Position numbers and translations under genes: made by a program
From: Pectobacterium peruviense
GTDB lineage: Bacteria > Pseudomonadota > Gammaproteobacteria > Enterobacterales > Enterobacteriaceae
Length of the DNA stretch: 64,000 bases
Assembly (NCBI RefSeq): GCF_002847345.1
Contig: NZ_LXFV01000030.1
Span: 1-64,000, forward strand
Direction: 5' to 3'
The notes under the pieces: generated by a model
The model's database searches: none
The model's input: only the letters and a program-made list of their open reading frames with translations
Told to the model about the DNA's origin: nothing
In this document: in pieces, positions 52,914 through 62,610 of the stretch
Position numbering within the stretch: the stretch's first letter is position 1
Layout of the letters: the number at the start of each line of letters is the position of its first letter

Positions 52914-53832
52914 GATTTCTCGCCTCCAATGCCTGATTCAATATGCGGCAAAAGCGCATCGCCGAGAGCGTTCCACCATACAGCCAAACGGCAGGCACAC
53001 GCTGTAAACGCTGTTGACGCACAAATGGCATGGCCTGCCAGAGCGGATTATTATCAAGCTGCGCGCTGATGGCGCTATCGCCATGTTCGAAGCAGAGCAC
53101 ATTGGCATCACCGATTTCCACCAGACGTTCAATGCCCACAATCGTACTGCCCCAGAAGCTGGTTTCACCCTGCCAGGCATTCTCTATCCCGACATGATCC
53201 ATCACTTCCTGAAAAAGACTGTTCTTGGCGATGATCAGTACATGACGGCTATCGATCAGCGTGATGAGCAACAGCGGCCGCTCGGTATACGGCTGAAGCG
53301 TGATTTTTTCCTGCTGGAGAAACTGCGACAACTCCGTCAGATGCCGTTCTCCGGCCGCCTTCATATTTAGCGCATCGGCCAGTTTCATCACTGAGGTCTG
53401 TGCCGATGTCAGCGGTTTTCCCTGTTCGCTGCTAAACCCAAAGCCTAGAAGCGGAGAAATGCGGGACATTTTCGCGACCGAAGGGCCATAACCTTCAGAG
53501 TAAAGAATCATGGATGGGCGAATCTGCGTCAGCAACTCAAGGTTAGGCTCAGTACGTAACCCCACATCAATCACTGACTCTGGCAACGCAGGCTCTTTCA
53601 CCCACAGGTTGTAATTATGCTTATCGGCAATCGCGAAGGGCGTAATGCCCAACGCCAGAAGCAGTTCAACAGGCAACCATTCCAGCGCCACAATACGGCT
53701 TAAATCAGGAAAAACACGTGTTGCGCCTCTGCTCGCCGCCGAATAAACCAGCGGCGACAGCAGCAACGCCGTCAATAGACGACGGCGTTGCGGATCGGGG
53801 GAATGCGGGGAAGAAAAAAATTCAGGCATCAT
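52906..53832 (-). CDS. fhuD: Ferric hydroxamate periplasmic binding protein FhuD
   Basis: 308 residues from the first of two adjacent ATGs; the open frame extends 33 codons further into fhuC, which is not plausible. The N-terminus PQRRRLLTALLLSPLVYSAASRG resembles the Tat-type signal of E. coli FhuD. The mature protein is a class III binding protein (IVALEWLPVELLLALGITPFAIAD). It hands ferrichrome-type siderophores to FhuBC. It lies 16 bases after fhuC. Confidence 0.93.
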   Translation of the reverse strand: MMPEFFSSPHSPDPQRRRLLTALLLSPLVYSAASRGATRVFPDLSRIVALEWLPVELLLALGITPFAIADKHNYNLWVKEPALPESVIDVGLRTEPNLELLTQIRPSMILYSEGYGPSVAKMSRISPLLGFGFSSEQGKPLTSAQTSVMKLADALNMKAAGERHLTELSQFLQQEKITLQPYTERPLLLITLIDSRHVLIIAKNSLFQEVMDHVGIENAWQGETSFWGSTIVGIERLVEIGDANVLCFEHGDSAISAQLDNNPLWQAMPFVRQQRLQRVPAVWLYGGTLSAMRFCRILNQALEARNHA

Positions 53833-53848
53833 TAGCAGGTAAACCGAG

Positions 53849-54646
53849 TTAACAAACGAAGCTGACCGGTGCGCCACCAGCCGGATGAGGTAGAATGCCC
53901 ATAGGAATGCCGTAGATACTTTCCAGCACATCCCCTTGCATCAGCGCGACAGGCTCACCCTGCGCAATCATTTTACCGCCGCGCAATGCCACCAGATGAT
54001 CGCAGTAACGAGCAGCCATATTGATATCATGCAGCACCGCAATCACGGTGATGGCACGCTCGTGGCTCATGCGCTGAATCAGGGCCAGAACCTCAACCTG
54101 ATGCGCAATATCCAGTGCAGAAGTCGGTTCATCTAACAGCAGGCAGCGGCTGTCCTGCGCCACCGTCATCGCCAGCCAGGCTCGCTGCCGTTCACCGCCG
54201 GACAGACTATCCACCAGACGGTTAGCAAACGGCTTTAATCCCACCAGCGTGATGGCCTCTTCGACCTTTTCCCGATCGGCGCTGCCGAAACGGCCTAATG
54301 CACCATGCCACGGATAGCGCCCCACGGCGACTAGCTCGCGCACGGTCATCCCTTCTGCGGCAGGAAGCTGCTGCGGCAAATAGGCAACCTGACGGGCGAA
54401 CAATTTGCTGTCCCAGCTTCCGGTCGCCTGTTCACCCAACAGCGCGGTACCGCTGCTGGCAGGCTGATGGCGACCCAGAATTTTCAGCAATGTCGATTTG
54501 CCTGAGCCATTGTGCCCAATCAGACCACACACTTTCCCCACCGGAAACGTGATCGATAACGGGTGTAGCAGCGTGCGTCCGGCGACGGAAAAGCTCACGT
54601 CATCCAGTCTGTAGGTGGTATCAGGCAGTACAGTTTGATTTTGCAT
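53849..54646 (-). CDS. fhuC: Ferric hydroxamate ABC transporter ATPase FhuC
   Basis: 265 residues from the ATG giving MQNQTVLPDTTYRLDDVSF, the same length as E. coli FhuC; a GTG eight codons upstream is possible but adds unsupported residues. Walker A is GHNGSGKST, the signature LSGGERQR, and Walker B CLLLDEPTSALD. It drives uptake of ferric hydroxamates. A Fur-type box lies about 105 bases upstream. The usual first gene of this operon, fhuA, is not here. Confidence 0.95.
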   Translation of the reverse strand: MQNQTVLPDTTYRLDDVSFSVAGRTLLHPLSITFPVGKVCGLIGHNGSGKSTLLKILGRHQPASSGTALLGEQATGSWDSKLFARQVAYLPQQLPAAEGMTVRELVAVGRYPWHGALGRFGSADREKVEEAITLVGLKPFANRLVDSLSGGERQRAWLAMTVAQDSRCLLLDEPTSALDIAHQVEVLALIQRMSHERAITVIAVLHDINMAARYCDHLVALRGGKMIAQGEPVALMQGDVLESIYGIPMGILPHPAGGAPVSFVC

Positions 54647-54749
54647 AGCGCTTTTGATTTTTAATGTCACGGACGGAAAGGGGTTAAGCGGCGATCGCTA
54701 TTCCCGTAACTATCGAACCAGACCCATAACGATCAAGCTAAAAGAGAAC

Positions 54750-54768
54750 GATAATGATTACGATAAAG
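54750..54768. promoter_or_regulatory. Fur box upstream of fhuCDB
   Basis: The 19 bases starting GATAATGATTACGATAA agree in 13-14 positions with the Fur consensus GATAATGATAATCATTATC, with the first nine exact. It lies upstream of fhuC, where iron-dependent repression is expected. Confidence 0.7.
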
Positions 54769-54807
54769 GCAGCATGATAGGCGCAACAGAATGCCAATCG
54801 CAAGACT

Positions 54808-54843
54808 TTTACCTGTCAGCGCCAGAATGGCATGACAGGTAAA
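54808..54843. repeat. Long hairpin upstream of fhuCDB
   Basis: TTTACCTGTCA (54808-54818) pairs with TGACAGGTAAA (54833-54843). Inside, GCCA-GAA-TGGC extends the stem to 15 pairs with small bulges. No T-run follows on either strand, so it is not a standard terminator. It lies 40 bases beyond the Fur box. Confidence 0.6.
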
Positions 54844-55258
54844 GCGGTATCAGGCAGGATGTGGTACTCGCCCCAAAATAGCAGATAAAAAAAACACCAC
54901 AGATTCAGCCTATTAGGCACATTTTATGCCACTATTGAGGCGGTTTCGTGCGCGATAATACCGTTATTTTCATGCTACCTTGTAGCACGCGCCCGACATA
55001 GTGGGCTACGCCAGCCCCCTATGAACCCCAGCTTTTGCCGGGAATTATGCCGCTAAAGCGGTGCCTTCGTCGGTATCAAGCTTAACGGACCGCTTGCGAC
55101 ACGTTCCTGACGTGACGCAAGCTTTCGCCGCGTCCATGCGGCTCATCCTAAGCCTGCTATCTCCTCAGCATAATTTTTTACGCCGGATAACGACAAAACA
55201 CGTGATGCTCCTGTCTTTGTCTATAAGAGACAATAGATTAACCGGGGGCTGTGAGAGA
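54844..55258. other. Gap where fhuA lies in E. coli
   Basis: 415 bases between the hairpin and the mrcB stop codon. In E. coli this interval holds fhuA, about 2.2 kb. I looked for pieces of a TonB-dependent receptor in all frames by eye and recognised none. A frame beginning at 55061 runs into mrcB antisense and is not convincing. The stretch around 55000-55130 is GC-rich and has several small inverted repeats of unknown use. Confidence 0.45.
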
Positions 55259-57739
55259 TTATTGACCAAACATTTCTTTGATCCAGTCAGCGACGCCTTC
55301 GCCGTTTTGCTGGCCCTGCTGCGCGGAAGGCTGCGGCTGGCTAGCCTGACACAGTGCCTGCGGATTATCCGTCCAGACTGGCAAGACGCGTCCGGCGCTG
55401 CTGCCGTTGCAGATAAAGTTCCCGCTGGCATCCACCGTCATGGTCGTAATGCCTTCCGGCGGCGTCAACATCAACGGCAGCGGCGTTTGATTTTCCAGAT
55501 AGCGACGATAAATCGTCAGCGCACCATTCGCCCCGGTCAGCTTGGCTGGGCCGTTGTTATCACGCCCTACCCAGCTAATCGCCACTTCTTTACCGTCAAT
55601 TCCGGCAAACCAACTGTCGCGCAGATCATTGGTGGTACCGGTTTTTGCTGCCAGATGATAATTCGGGAATTTCACCGCCAGTGACCGTGACGTACCGCGT
55701 TCAACCACCTGCTGCATGCCGTATAGCGTCAAATAGGCTGCCTGCGCCGGAACCGCTCGTTCAGCCTGCGGGAAGCTTTGATACAACACCGTACCATCTT
55801 CCGCAATCACCGAACGCAGTGAGGAAAGTGGAGCACGATTGCCGCCGCTGGCGATCGTCTGGTATTCCTGCGCTACTTCCATCGGCGTGAGACTGATCGC
55901 CCCCAACAGCATCGCTGGTACAGTCTGAATCACGTTTTCGGGGATACCTAAACGCTTCAACGTTGCCGTGACCTGATCCAGCCCCACGGCCATCCCCAGA
56001 TTGACGGTTGGGACGTTCAGCGAGTTTGCCAACGCATCGACTAACATGACGCGGCCACGGAATTCACGATCGTAGTTCTTCGGCTGCCACAGTTGTCCGT
56101 TAGGCTGCTTGAGCGACAGTGGTTCATCTGCCAACAGGGTATTCAGACGATAGGTGTCCGGCTGGCTCAGTGCCGTCAGGTAAGTCGGTGGCTTCGCCAG
56201 CGATCCGACAGGACGACGCGCCTGTAGCGCACGGTTAAATCCGGCGTACTGCGTTTGAGCACCGCCAACCATCGCGCGGACTTCGCCACTGAAACGATCG
56301 ACAATGACCATCGCTGCTTCGAGATCGCTAACATTACGCCCTGCACGCAGTGCCGGGACGCCCACTTCTACCGCTTTTTCCGCTGCATCCTGCGAGACGG
56401 GATCGAGCGTGGTAAAGACCTTCACGCCGGAGAGATCGTTAACTTTGTCGCCAAGCCGCTGTTGCAGCTCCTGACGCACCATCTGCATAAACGCGGGCTG
56501 AGGACTGATTACGCCGCCTTTCGGCTGTACGCCCAGCGGACGCGCACTCAGCATGTTGTACAGGTCGGCATCAATCACCTGCTGATTCTGCAACAGGCGC
56601 AGCACCAGATTACGTCGCTCTAACGTAATATCTGGGTTACGCCACGGGTTGTATAGCGACGCCCCTTTCACCATCCCCACCAGCAGTGCCTGCTGATCGA
56701 GACTCAGTTCATTCACCGGACGACCAAAGTAATACAGGCTGGCAAGTGGGAAACCGCGTATCTGATCGTTACCGCTCTGACCGAGGTATACCTCGTTAAG
56801 ATACAGTTCAAGGATACGATCCTTGCTGTAGCGATAATCCATGATCAGCGCCATATAGGCTTCGTTGGCTTTACGCCACAGCGAACGTTCGTTAGTCAGG
56901 AACAGGTTCTTCACCAACTGTTGCGTCAGCGTACTCCCCCCCTGCACTGCTCGTCCCGCCGTGATGTTCGCTAAAAACGCACGACCAATCGAGTACAGGC
57001 TGATGCCATCGTGCTCATAGAAATGACGGTCTTCGGTCGCCACCAGCGTATCCACTAACAGATCGGGGAAACCAGCACGTGGCACAAACAAACGCTGTTC
57101 GCCATTCGGCGACTGCATCATGGTGATCAGTTTTGGATCGAGACGGAAAAAGCCGAAGTTACGCTGATTGTCCAGATTCTGGATCTGCGACAGACGATCG
57201 TTGGCAAACGTCAGGCGCGCCTGAATCTGCCCTTCTTTCCCATCAGGGAAATCAAACGGACGGCGCAACATATCGATACTGTTGCCACGCACGCTGAATT
57301 CGCCCGGACGAGTAATACGGCTCACCTGACGGTATTGCATACCTTCCAGCAGGCTAATCATCTCTTTCTGGCTATAGGCCATGCCAGGCTCGAGGTTGAC
57401 CATGCGGCCATAGACGGCAGCCGGCAACTGCCAGACTTTGCCTTCAATACGGCTGCGAATCTGGCTGTCGAGATAGACGCCATAGATCGCCATCGCTACG
57501 GCAAAGATCAGGAACAGCTTGATCGCCAGCCCCAGCCAGCGCCGTCTTCTTTGCGATTTCCGCGTCATTTTGTCATCGCCGTCGTAATCATCATCGTCGT
57601 CATAGTCGTCCTGATAATCGTCATAGTCATCATCATCATAGTCGTCATCCCTGCGACGTCGTATGGCCTGCTTGCGTTCAGGCTTACGTTTTGGCGCTTT
57701 CCCTTTACGTCCGATAGGTTCGCGGTCATCCCGAGACAT
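55259..57739 (-). CDS. mrcB: Penicillin-binding protein 1B
   Basis: 826 residues (E. coli PBP1b 844). A very basic then Asp-rich cytoplasmic tail (about 1-60) precedes one membrane segment (about 70-90). The glycosyltransferase domain has [12 protein letters not shown] and [13 protein letters not shown]. The transpeptidase domain carries SLAKP (Ser-x2-Lys), SLNVP (Ser-x-Asn) and KTGT. It polymerises and cross-links peptidoglycan. GGAGAAG lies ahead of the start. The Asp-rich tract (about 31-58) is longer and more regular than usual. Confidence 0.97.
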   Translation of the reverse strand: MSRDDREPIGRKGKAPKRKPERKQAIRRRRDDDYDDDDYDDYQDDYDDDDDYDGDDKMTRKSQRRRRWLGLAIKLFLIFAVAMAIYGVYLDSQIRSRIEGKVWQLPAAVYGRMVNLEPGMAYSQKEMISLLEGMQYRQVSRITRPGEFSVRGNSIDMLRRPFDFPDGKEGQIQARLTFANDRLSQIQNLDNQRNFGFFRLDPKLITMMQSPNGEQRLFVPRAGFPDLLVDTLVATEDRHFYEHDGISLYSIGRAFLANITAGRAVQGGSTLTQQLVKNLFLTNERSLWRKANEAYMALIMDYRYSKDRILELYLNEVYLGQSGNDQIRGFPLASLYYFGRPVNELSLDQQALLVGMVKGASLYNPWRNPDITLERRNLVLRLLQNQQVIDADLYNMLSARPLGVQPKGGVISPQPAFMQMVRQELQQRLGDKVNDLSGVKVFTTLDPVSQDAAEKAVEVGVPALRAGRNVSDLEAAMVIVDRFSGEVRAMVGGAQTQYAGFNRALQARRPVGSLAKPPTYLTALSQPDTYRLNTLLADEPLSLKQPNGQLWQPKNYDREFRGRVMLVDALANSLNVPTVNLGMAVGLDQVTATLKRLGIPENVIQTVPAMLLGAISLTPMEVAQEYQTIASGGNRAPLSSLRSVIAEDGTVLYQSFPQAERAVPAQAAYLTLYGMQQVVERGTSRSLAVKFPNYHLAAKTGTTNDLRDSWFAGIDGKEVAISWVGRDNNGPAKLTGANGALTIYRRYLENQTPLPLMLTPPEGITTMTVDASGNFICNGSSAGRVLPVWTDNPQALCQASQPQPSAQQGQQNGEGVADWIKEMFGQ

Positions 57740-57841
57740 TACAATAACTTCTCCATCAGGTTGTTCACGGCTATCTGCTCTGCGCTCAAGCCGCCTACTC
57801 TGTTTCCAGCCTCTTTTTTGGGAAAGCGGAAACGTCTGAAA

Positions 57842-60292
57842 TTAGTGATTCTGATATTTCTTGGTACGTCGCGTTGGAGCCGTATTCGCTGGATCGTCAG
57901 GCCAGATATGCTTGGGGTAACGCCCCTTCATCTCTTTTTGCACCTCGCGGTACGTGCCTTGCCAAAACGCAGCTAAATCGCGCGTAATCTGTAGTGGACG
58001 CTGTGCTGGCGATAAAAGTTCCAACACTAGCGCCACACGACCTTCTGCCAGCAGCGGGCTCTGCTGCTCACCGAACATTTCCTGCATCCGTACCGACAGC
58101 ACTGGTGGCTTATCGACATAATAAGCGATAGGCAAACGACTACCGCCGGGTGCCGTGTAGTGCGTGGGCAGTGCGCTATCCAGTCGCTGGCGCAGCGACC
58201 AATCCAACAGCCGCAGCAGCGCATCGCTCAAATTAATCTGGTGCAGCGCACGTAAATCGCGCACGCCAGACAGTGACGGCTGCAACCAGATTTCCAGCGT
58301 TGCCAGTAGCGTGTCGTCGTCCACTTGCGGCCAGTCAACCTCGGGTAACCACTGGCAAGCACACTGTAGTCGCGCGCGTAGCTGCAACGCCACAGCGTCC
58401 CAATTTAATGCTTTAAGCCCTTGTTCCCGAATCCAGAATAGCATCGCCTGCTGTAATGCCTCATCAGAAGGCTTATTCAATGGGCGCGTTCGCAGAATCA
58501 GGCAACCTATCTGGTCACGCTGGCTGGCGCGCAGAGTACCCTTTTCTTCGTCCCAGTGCACCACGTTACGTTCATTTATTAATCCAGATAACCGCCGTTC
58601 CAGCCGCTCAATATCCAGCGGCAACGCCAGTAGAATCCGCGCATCTGCGCTCTGGTTATTCTGCAACAGTGCTGGTGCCAGCAGCCACTCGTTACCTGAC
58701 AACGCGTCATCCGCCGACATCATCGCGCCGCTACCGTTAGCCAGTTGGTAGCGTCCATCCTGACTGCGCCGCCGGGCGATACGGTCAGGGAAAGCCTGCG
58801 CCAGCAGCCAGTCAGCTTCACCGCCATCAATATGCCCCGAGGTCGTCGATAAACGGCGTGTTAGATGTTTTGCCCGCCGCAACCAATGAGGGAGCGGGCG
58901 ATGCAGCCAGTCAGCCAGATTGATCGACCCGCTACGCGGCGGCTCTTCGAGTATCGCCGCCAAACACCCTGCGGTCGCCAACGCATCTGAACCTTGCAGT
59001 GACGCGGCATACAACATCGTTGCCAGTCGGGCATCGCTGCCGAGTGCCGCAATCTTCCGCCCCTCAGCGGTCAACCGACCTTGGTCATCGGTAATACCAA
59101 GCTGGCGTAGTAATTGGCGTGCGGCATAAAGCGCAGGCGCCGGTGGCATATCCAGCCATGTGAGCTGCGCCACATCGGTACAGCCCCACTGTAATAAATC
59201 CAGCCAGACGCTGCTTAAATCACTATTCAGAATCTCGGCTTCACTTTGCACCGCGGCGCGCTCTGCCTGTTCGCGAGAGCACAGATGCCAGCAAATACCG
59301 GGACTTAAGCGCCCTGCTCGTCCCGCGCGCTGTACCATCGAGGCTTGACTGATTCGCTGCGTCACCAGCCGAGTCACGCCGCTTTTCACATCGAAGCTCG
59401 CCACGCGCTCAAGGCCACTGTCCACCACCAGACGGATACCTTCAATTGTCAGACTGGTTTCAGCGATGTTAGTGGCTAATACCACCTTACGGCGGCCCGG
59501 CACCGCAGGCAGAATGGCCTTTTGCTGTTCCGCCAGCGTCAAGGCGCCATATAAAGGACAAAGATCGGTCTCGCTCGACACGCTATTTTCCAGCAGCGCC
59601 TGCACGCGGCGAATTTCCGCCACGCCGGGTAAAAACAGCAGCAGCGAGCCGTCTTCTTCACTGAGCAAACGCCGCACCTGTCGCGCAACGCCCTCTTCCA
59701 AACGCTCCTGGCTATTTAGCGGTGCGTAACACCGTTCTACCGGATAACTACGGCCTTCGGAAACCACACAGACGGCTTCCGGCAAGAGCGCTGACAGCCG
59801 CACATTGTCGAGCGTCGCGGACATAATCAGCAGCTTTAAATCGTCACGCAGCCCCTGTTGCACATCCAGCAGCAGCGCCAATGCCAAATCGGCCTGCACG
59901 CTGCGCTCATGGAATTCATCAAGGATGATTAGCGCGACACCTTGCAGTTCCGCATCCTGTTGCAGCAAACGGGTCAACATGCCTTCGGTGACGACTTCCA
60001 GTTTCGTTGCACTGCTCACGCAAGTTTCCGAGCGCATCCGATAACCTATCGTTTGCCCCGGTTCTTCACCCAACTGTTGCGCCAAACGCCAGGCAACACT
60101 CTTCGCTGCCAGACGGCGTGGCTCTAGCATGATGATGCGCCCGTTCACGTTGCCCTGTTGCAGTAATTGCAACGGCAACCAGGTTGATTTCCCCGCCCCC
60201 GTTGGGGCATTGAGCAGCACCTGAGGCGCGGTATGTAGCGCCGTTATCACATCATCCAGCACGGCGCTGACGGGCGGTAAAATCACAGACAT
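57842..60292 (-). CDS. hrpB: ATP-dependent helicase HrpB
   Basis: 816 residues of the DEAH/RHA family. Motif I is NAPTGAGKSTWLP, motif II LDEFHERS (DEFH), motif III MSATLD and motif VI QRAGRAGRLSPG. The HrpB-specific C-terminal domain ends in a basic tail (RRTKKYQNH). Its role in E. coli is not well defined; RNA metabolism is assumed. It lies between mrcB and thpR as in E. coli. Confidence 0.96.
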   Translation of the reverse strand: MSVILPPVSAVLDDVITALHTAPQVLLNAPTGAGKSTWLPLQLLQQGNVNGRIIMLEPRRLAAKSVAWRLAQQLGEEPGQTIGYRMRSETCVSSATKLEVVTEGMLTRLLQQDAELQGVALIILDEFHERSVQADLALALLLDVQQGLRDDLKLLIMSATLDNVRLSALLPEAVCVVSEGRSYPVERCYAPLNSQERLEEGVARQVRRLLSEEDGSLLLFLPGVAEIRRVQALLENSVSSETDLCPLYGALTLAEQQKAILPAVPGRRKVVLATNIAETSLTIEGIRLVVDSGLERVASFDVKSGVTRLVTQRISQASMVQRAGRAGRLSPGICWHLCSREQAERAAVQSEAEILNSDLSSVWLDLLQWGCTDVAQLTWLDMPPAPALYAARQLLRQLGITDDQGRLTAEGRKIAALGSDARLATMLYAASLQGSDALATAGCLAAILEEPPRSGSINLADWLHRPLPHWLRRAKHLTRRLSTTSGHIDGGEADWLLAQAFPDRIARRRSQDGRYQLANGSGAMMSADDALSGNEWLLAPALLQNNQSADARILLALPLDIERLERRLSGLINERNVVHWDEEKGTLRASQRDQIGCLILRTRPLNKPSDEALQQAMLFWIREQGLKALNWDAVALQLRARLQCACQWLPEVDWPQVDDDTLLATLEIWLQPSLSGVRDLRALHQINLSDALLRLLDWSLRQRLDSALPTHYTAPGGSRLPIAYYVDKPPVLSVRMQEMFGEQQSPLLAEGRVALVLELLSPAQRPLQITRDLAAFWQGTYREVQKEMKGRYPKHIWPDDPANTAPTRRTKKYQNH

Positions 60293-60379
60293 CTCCGTAT
60301 AAGGTTAACTTTCAGCGGCGAGCATTGTAGCATCTGGATGAATGTAGCACCGGATGGAATCAGAACAAGAGAGCGCACC

Positions 60380-60910
60380 ATGTCAGCCACCCGCCGCCTG
60401 TTTTTTGCCTTATCACTGCCGGAAACCACACAGCAAGAAATTATCCGCTGGCGTGCCGAACACTTTCCTCTGGAAGCGGGCCGCCCAGTTGCCGCAGCCA
60501 ATCTGCATCTGACGCTGGCGTTTTTAGGCGATGTGAGTGAGCAAAAGGCGCAGGTCTTACAGACCTTAGCAAGCCGTATCCGCCAGCCCGCGTTTACCCT
60601 GACGCTGAATGACGCTGGACATTGGCCGCGTCCCGGTGTTGTCTGGCTGGGCTGCCGCCTTGCACCGCGCGGATTGTTACAGCTCGCGGAACTGTTGCGC
60701 TCTCAGGCTGCGCGCAACGGCTGCTATCAAACAGCATTGCCTTTTCACCCACATATTACGTTATTGCGCGGTGCAACTCGCCCCGTGGCGATCCCCCCCG
60801 CTACGTTCAGTTGGCAGGCCGACATGACGCACTTTTCTCTTTATCAGTCTCTTTTCGACAACGGTAAAAACCGCTATCAAAAGCTGGAAAACTGGTCATT
60901 TATCAAATAA
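60380..60910 (+). CDS. thpR: RNA 2',3'-cyclic phosphodiesterase ThpR
   Basis: 176 residues from the ATG after AAGAGAGCGCACC; the frame opens 14 codons upstream without family support. Two HxTx motifs, HLTLAF (about 42) and HITLLR (about 134), mark the 2H phosphoesterase/LigT family. It opens 2',3'-cyclic phosphates on RNA. It is divergent from hrpB and followed after 20 bases by sfsA. Confidence 0.95.
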   Translation: MSATRRLFFALSLPETTQQEIIRWRAEHFPLEAGRPVAAANLHLTLAFLGDVSEQKAQVLQTLASRIRQPAFTLTLNDAGHWPRPGVVWLGCRLAPRGLLQLAELLRSQAARNGCYQTALPFHPHITLLRGATRPVAIPPATFSWQADMTHFSLYQSLFDNGKNRYQKLENWSFIK

Positions 60911-60930
60911 ACGGTTAGAACAGGATACTT

Positions 60931-61635
60931 ATGAACTATACCCCACGCCTACAACCTGCTCGCTTGATTAAACGTTACAAACGCTTTTTGGCCGATGTCG
61001 TGACGCCGGAGGGTGAGACACTCACGCTACACTGTGCCAATACCGGTGCAATGACGGGCTGTGCGACACCCGGTGATACCGTCTGGTATTCAACGTCCGA
61101 TAACCCTAAACGTAAGTATCCACAAAGTTGGGAACTGACTGAAACGCAACAAAATCACTGGATTTGTGTCAATACTCTGCGTGCCAACACATTATTGTAT
61201 GAAGCCTTATTGGAAAATCGCATAGAAGAGCTGGCGGGCTATCCGGACATAAAAACGGAGGTCAAATACGGTACGGAAAACAGCCGAATCGACCTGCTTT
61301 TACAGGCGCCGGACAGGATTGACTGCTATATTGAGGTGAAATCCGTCACATTATTGCAACATGAATGTGGTTACTTTCCCGATGCGGTTACACTCAGAGG
61401 GCAAAAGCATCTGCGTGAACTACAACAGATGGTTTCCAATGGAAAACGCGCCGTTCTTTTTTTCGCCGTTCTCCATTCAGGGATCCAGCAGGTTTCTCCC
61501 GCTCGGCATATTGATTCACGCTATGCGGAATTATTTATCGAAGCGCAGCAGACAGGGGTTGAAATTTTATGTTACGGCTCCACATTATGCCCTGACGGTA
61601 TTAAATTGACGCATAAGCTACCGTTGTTGGGATGA
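60931..61635 (+). CDS. sfsA: Sugar fermentation stimulation protein SfsA
   Basis: 234 residues, the E. coli length. The N-terminal [31 protein letters not shown] and the later [12 protein letters not shown] with [15 protein letters not shown] are conserved; the latter resemble the catalytic centre of a restriction-endonuclease-like fold. It is proposed to bind DNA and affect maltose and other sugar genes. It lies 20 bases after thpR in the dksA-sfsA-thpR neighbourhood. Confidence 0.95.
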   Translation: MNYTPRLQPARLIKRYKRFLADVVTPEGETLTLHCANTGAMTGCATPGDTVWYSTSDNPKRKYPQSWELTETQQNHWICVNTLRANTLLYEALLENRIEELAGYPDIKTEVKYGTENSRIDLLLQAPDRIDCYIEVKSVTLLQHECGYFPDAVTLRGQKHLRELQQMVSNGKRAVLFFAVLHSGIQQVSPARHIDSRYAELFIEAQQTGVEILCYGSTLCPDGIKLTHKLPLLG

Positions 61636-61701
61636 AGCACAAGCATTGCATAACACGCCGAACGTACCACCAAAGGCGTAACACATTGTTTATTATTTAA
61701 T

Positions 61702-61828
<127 letters not shown>

Positions 61829-61840
61829 AAGCAGGTTGTT

Positions 61841-61868
61841 CCTGACACTTTATCAGGCCGGTGTCAGG
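61841..61868. repeat. 8-bp inverted repeat upstream of dksA
   Basis: CCTGACAC (61841-61848) and GTGTCAGG (61861-61868) pair perfectly across 12 bases. No T-run follows. It could stem the sfsA transcript or be a protein site. Confidence 0.4.
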
Positions 61869-62027
61869 AAGCATTGCCAACCCCATCTTCATCTGCTATT
61901 TATAGCGGCCTGTTTTTTCCCCCTTTGGGGGCCGATATACCCAGATAGCTGGAGTTATGGTCAACAACGCCGCAACTTCACTGCATAAAAGGGTATTATG
62001 CGTGTCGTGTTATGTAGGAGAAGCAAC

Positions 62028-62483
62028 ATGCAAGAAGGGCAAAATCGTAAGACATCTTCTCTAAGCATTCTCGCAATTGCCGGAGTAGAGCCGTACCAAG
62101 AGAAGCCGGGCGAAGAGTATATGAACGACGCTCAGCTGACTCATTTCAAGCGTATTCTTGAAGCATGGCGCAACCAACTCATGGATGAAGTGGATCGGAC
62201 TGTATCGCACATGCGCGATGAAGCCGCTAATTTTCCCGATCCCGTGGATCGCGCGGCGCAGGAAGAAGAGTTCAGTCTCGAACTGCGTAACCGTGACCGT
62301 GAGCGTAAGCTGATCAAGAAAATCGCCAAAACCCTGGTGAAAATCGAAGATGAGGATTTCGGATTCTGCGAATCCTGTGGCGTCGAGATTGGCATTCGCC
62401 GTCTGGAAGCTCGTCCGACTGCCGATCTGTGTATCGACTGCAAAACGCTGGCAGAGATACGCGAAAAGCAAATGGCTGGATAA
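62028..62483 (+). CDS. dksA: RNA polymerase-binding transcription factor DksA
   Basis: 151 residues from the ATG after AGGAGAAGCAAC; the frame is open ten codons upstream. The coiled-coil tip carries Asp71, Asp74 and Ala76 (PDPVDRAAQ), needed for action in the RNA polymerase channel. The zinc finger is CESCGVEIG...CIDC. With ppGpp it represses stable-RNA promoters and activates amino acid genes. The tRNA promoters in this window have the GC-rich discriminator it acts on. Confidence 0.98.
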   Translation: MQEGQNRKTSSLSILAIAGVEPYQEKPGEEYMNDAQLTHFKRILEAWRNQLMDEVDRTVSHMRDEAANFPDPVDRAAQEEEFSLELRNRDRERKLIKKIAKTLVKIEDEDFGFCESCGVEIGIRRLEARPTADLCIDCKTLAEIREKQMAG

Positions 62484-62499
62484 TTTTCCTGTCCAGAAT

Positions 62500-62524
62500 C
62501 GGCTCCTGCCACTCGCAGGGGCCG
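62500..62524 (+). terminator. Terminator-like hairpin between dksA and gluQ
   Basis: CGGCTCCTGC-CACTC-GCAGGGGCCG forms a 10-bp GC-rich stem with one G-T pair, 17 bases after the dksA stop. Only a weak T-rich tail (TCTTCG) follows. A terminator between dksA and gluQ with partial read-through has been described in Shigella. Confidence 0.6.
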
Positions 62525-62610
62525 TCTTCGCATAATTTACCGCTGATGAATGACATTCATCATTCTATCTTCTGTCTGGATAAACGCTGACGAGATAGCA
62601 CCAACCTCTT

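Noticed and set aside
55061-55684. Plus-strand frame of 207 residues next to and over the end of mrcB
   Set aside because: Most of it is antisense to mrcB; the non-overlapping part does not look like FhuA or any other protein.
57335-57976. Plus-strand frame with a long Ile/Val run
   Set aside because: The run is simply the complement of the GAT/GAC codons of the Asp-rich tail of PBP1b.
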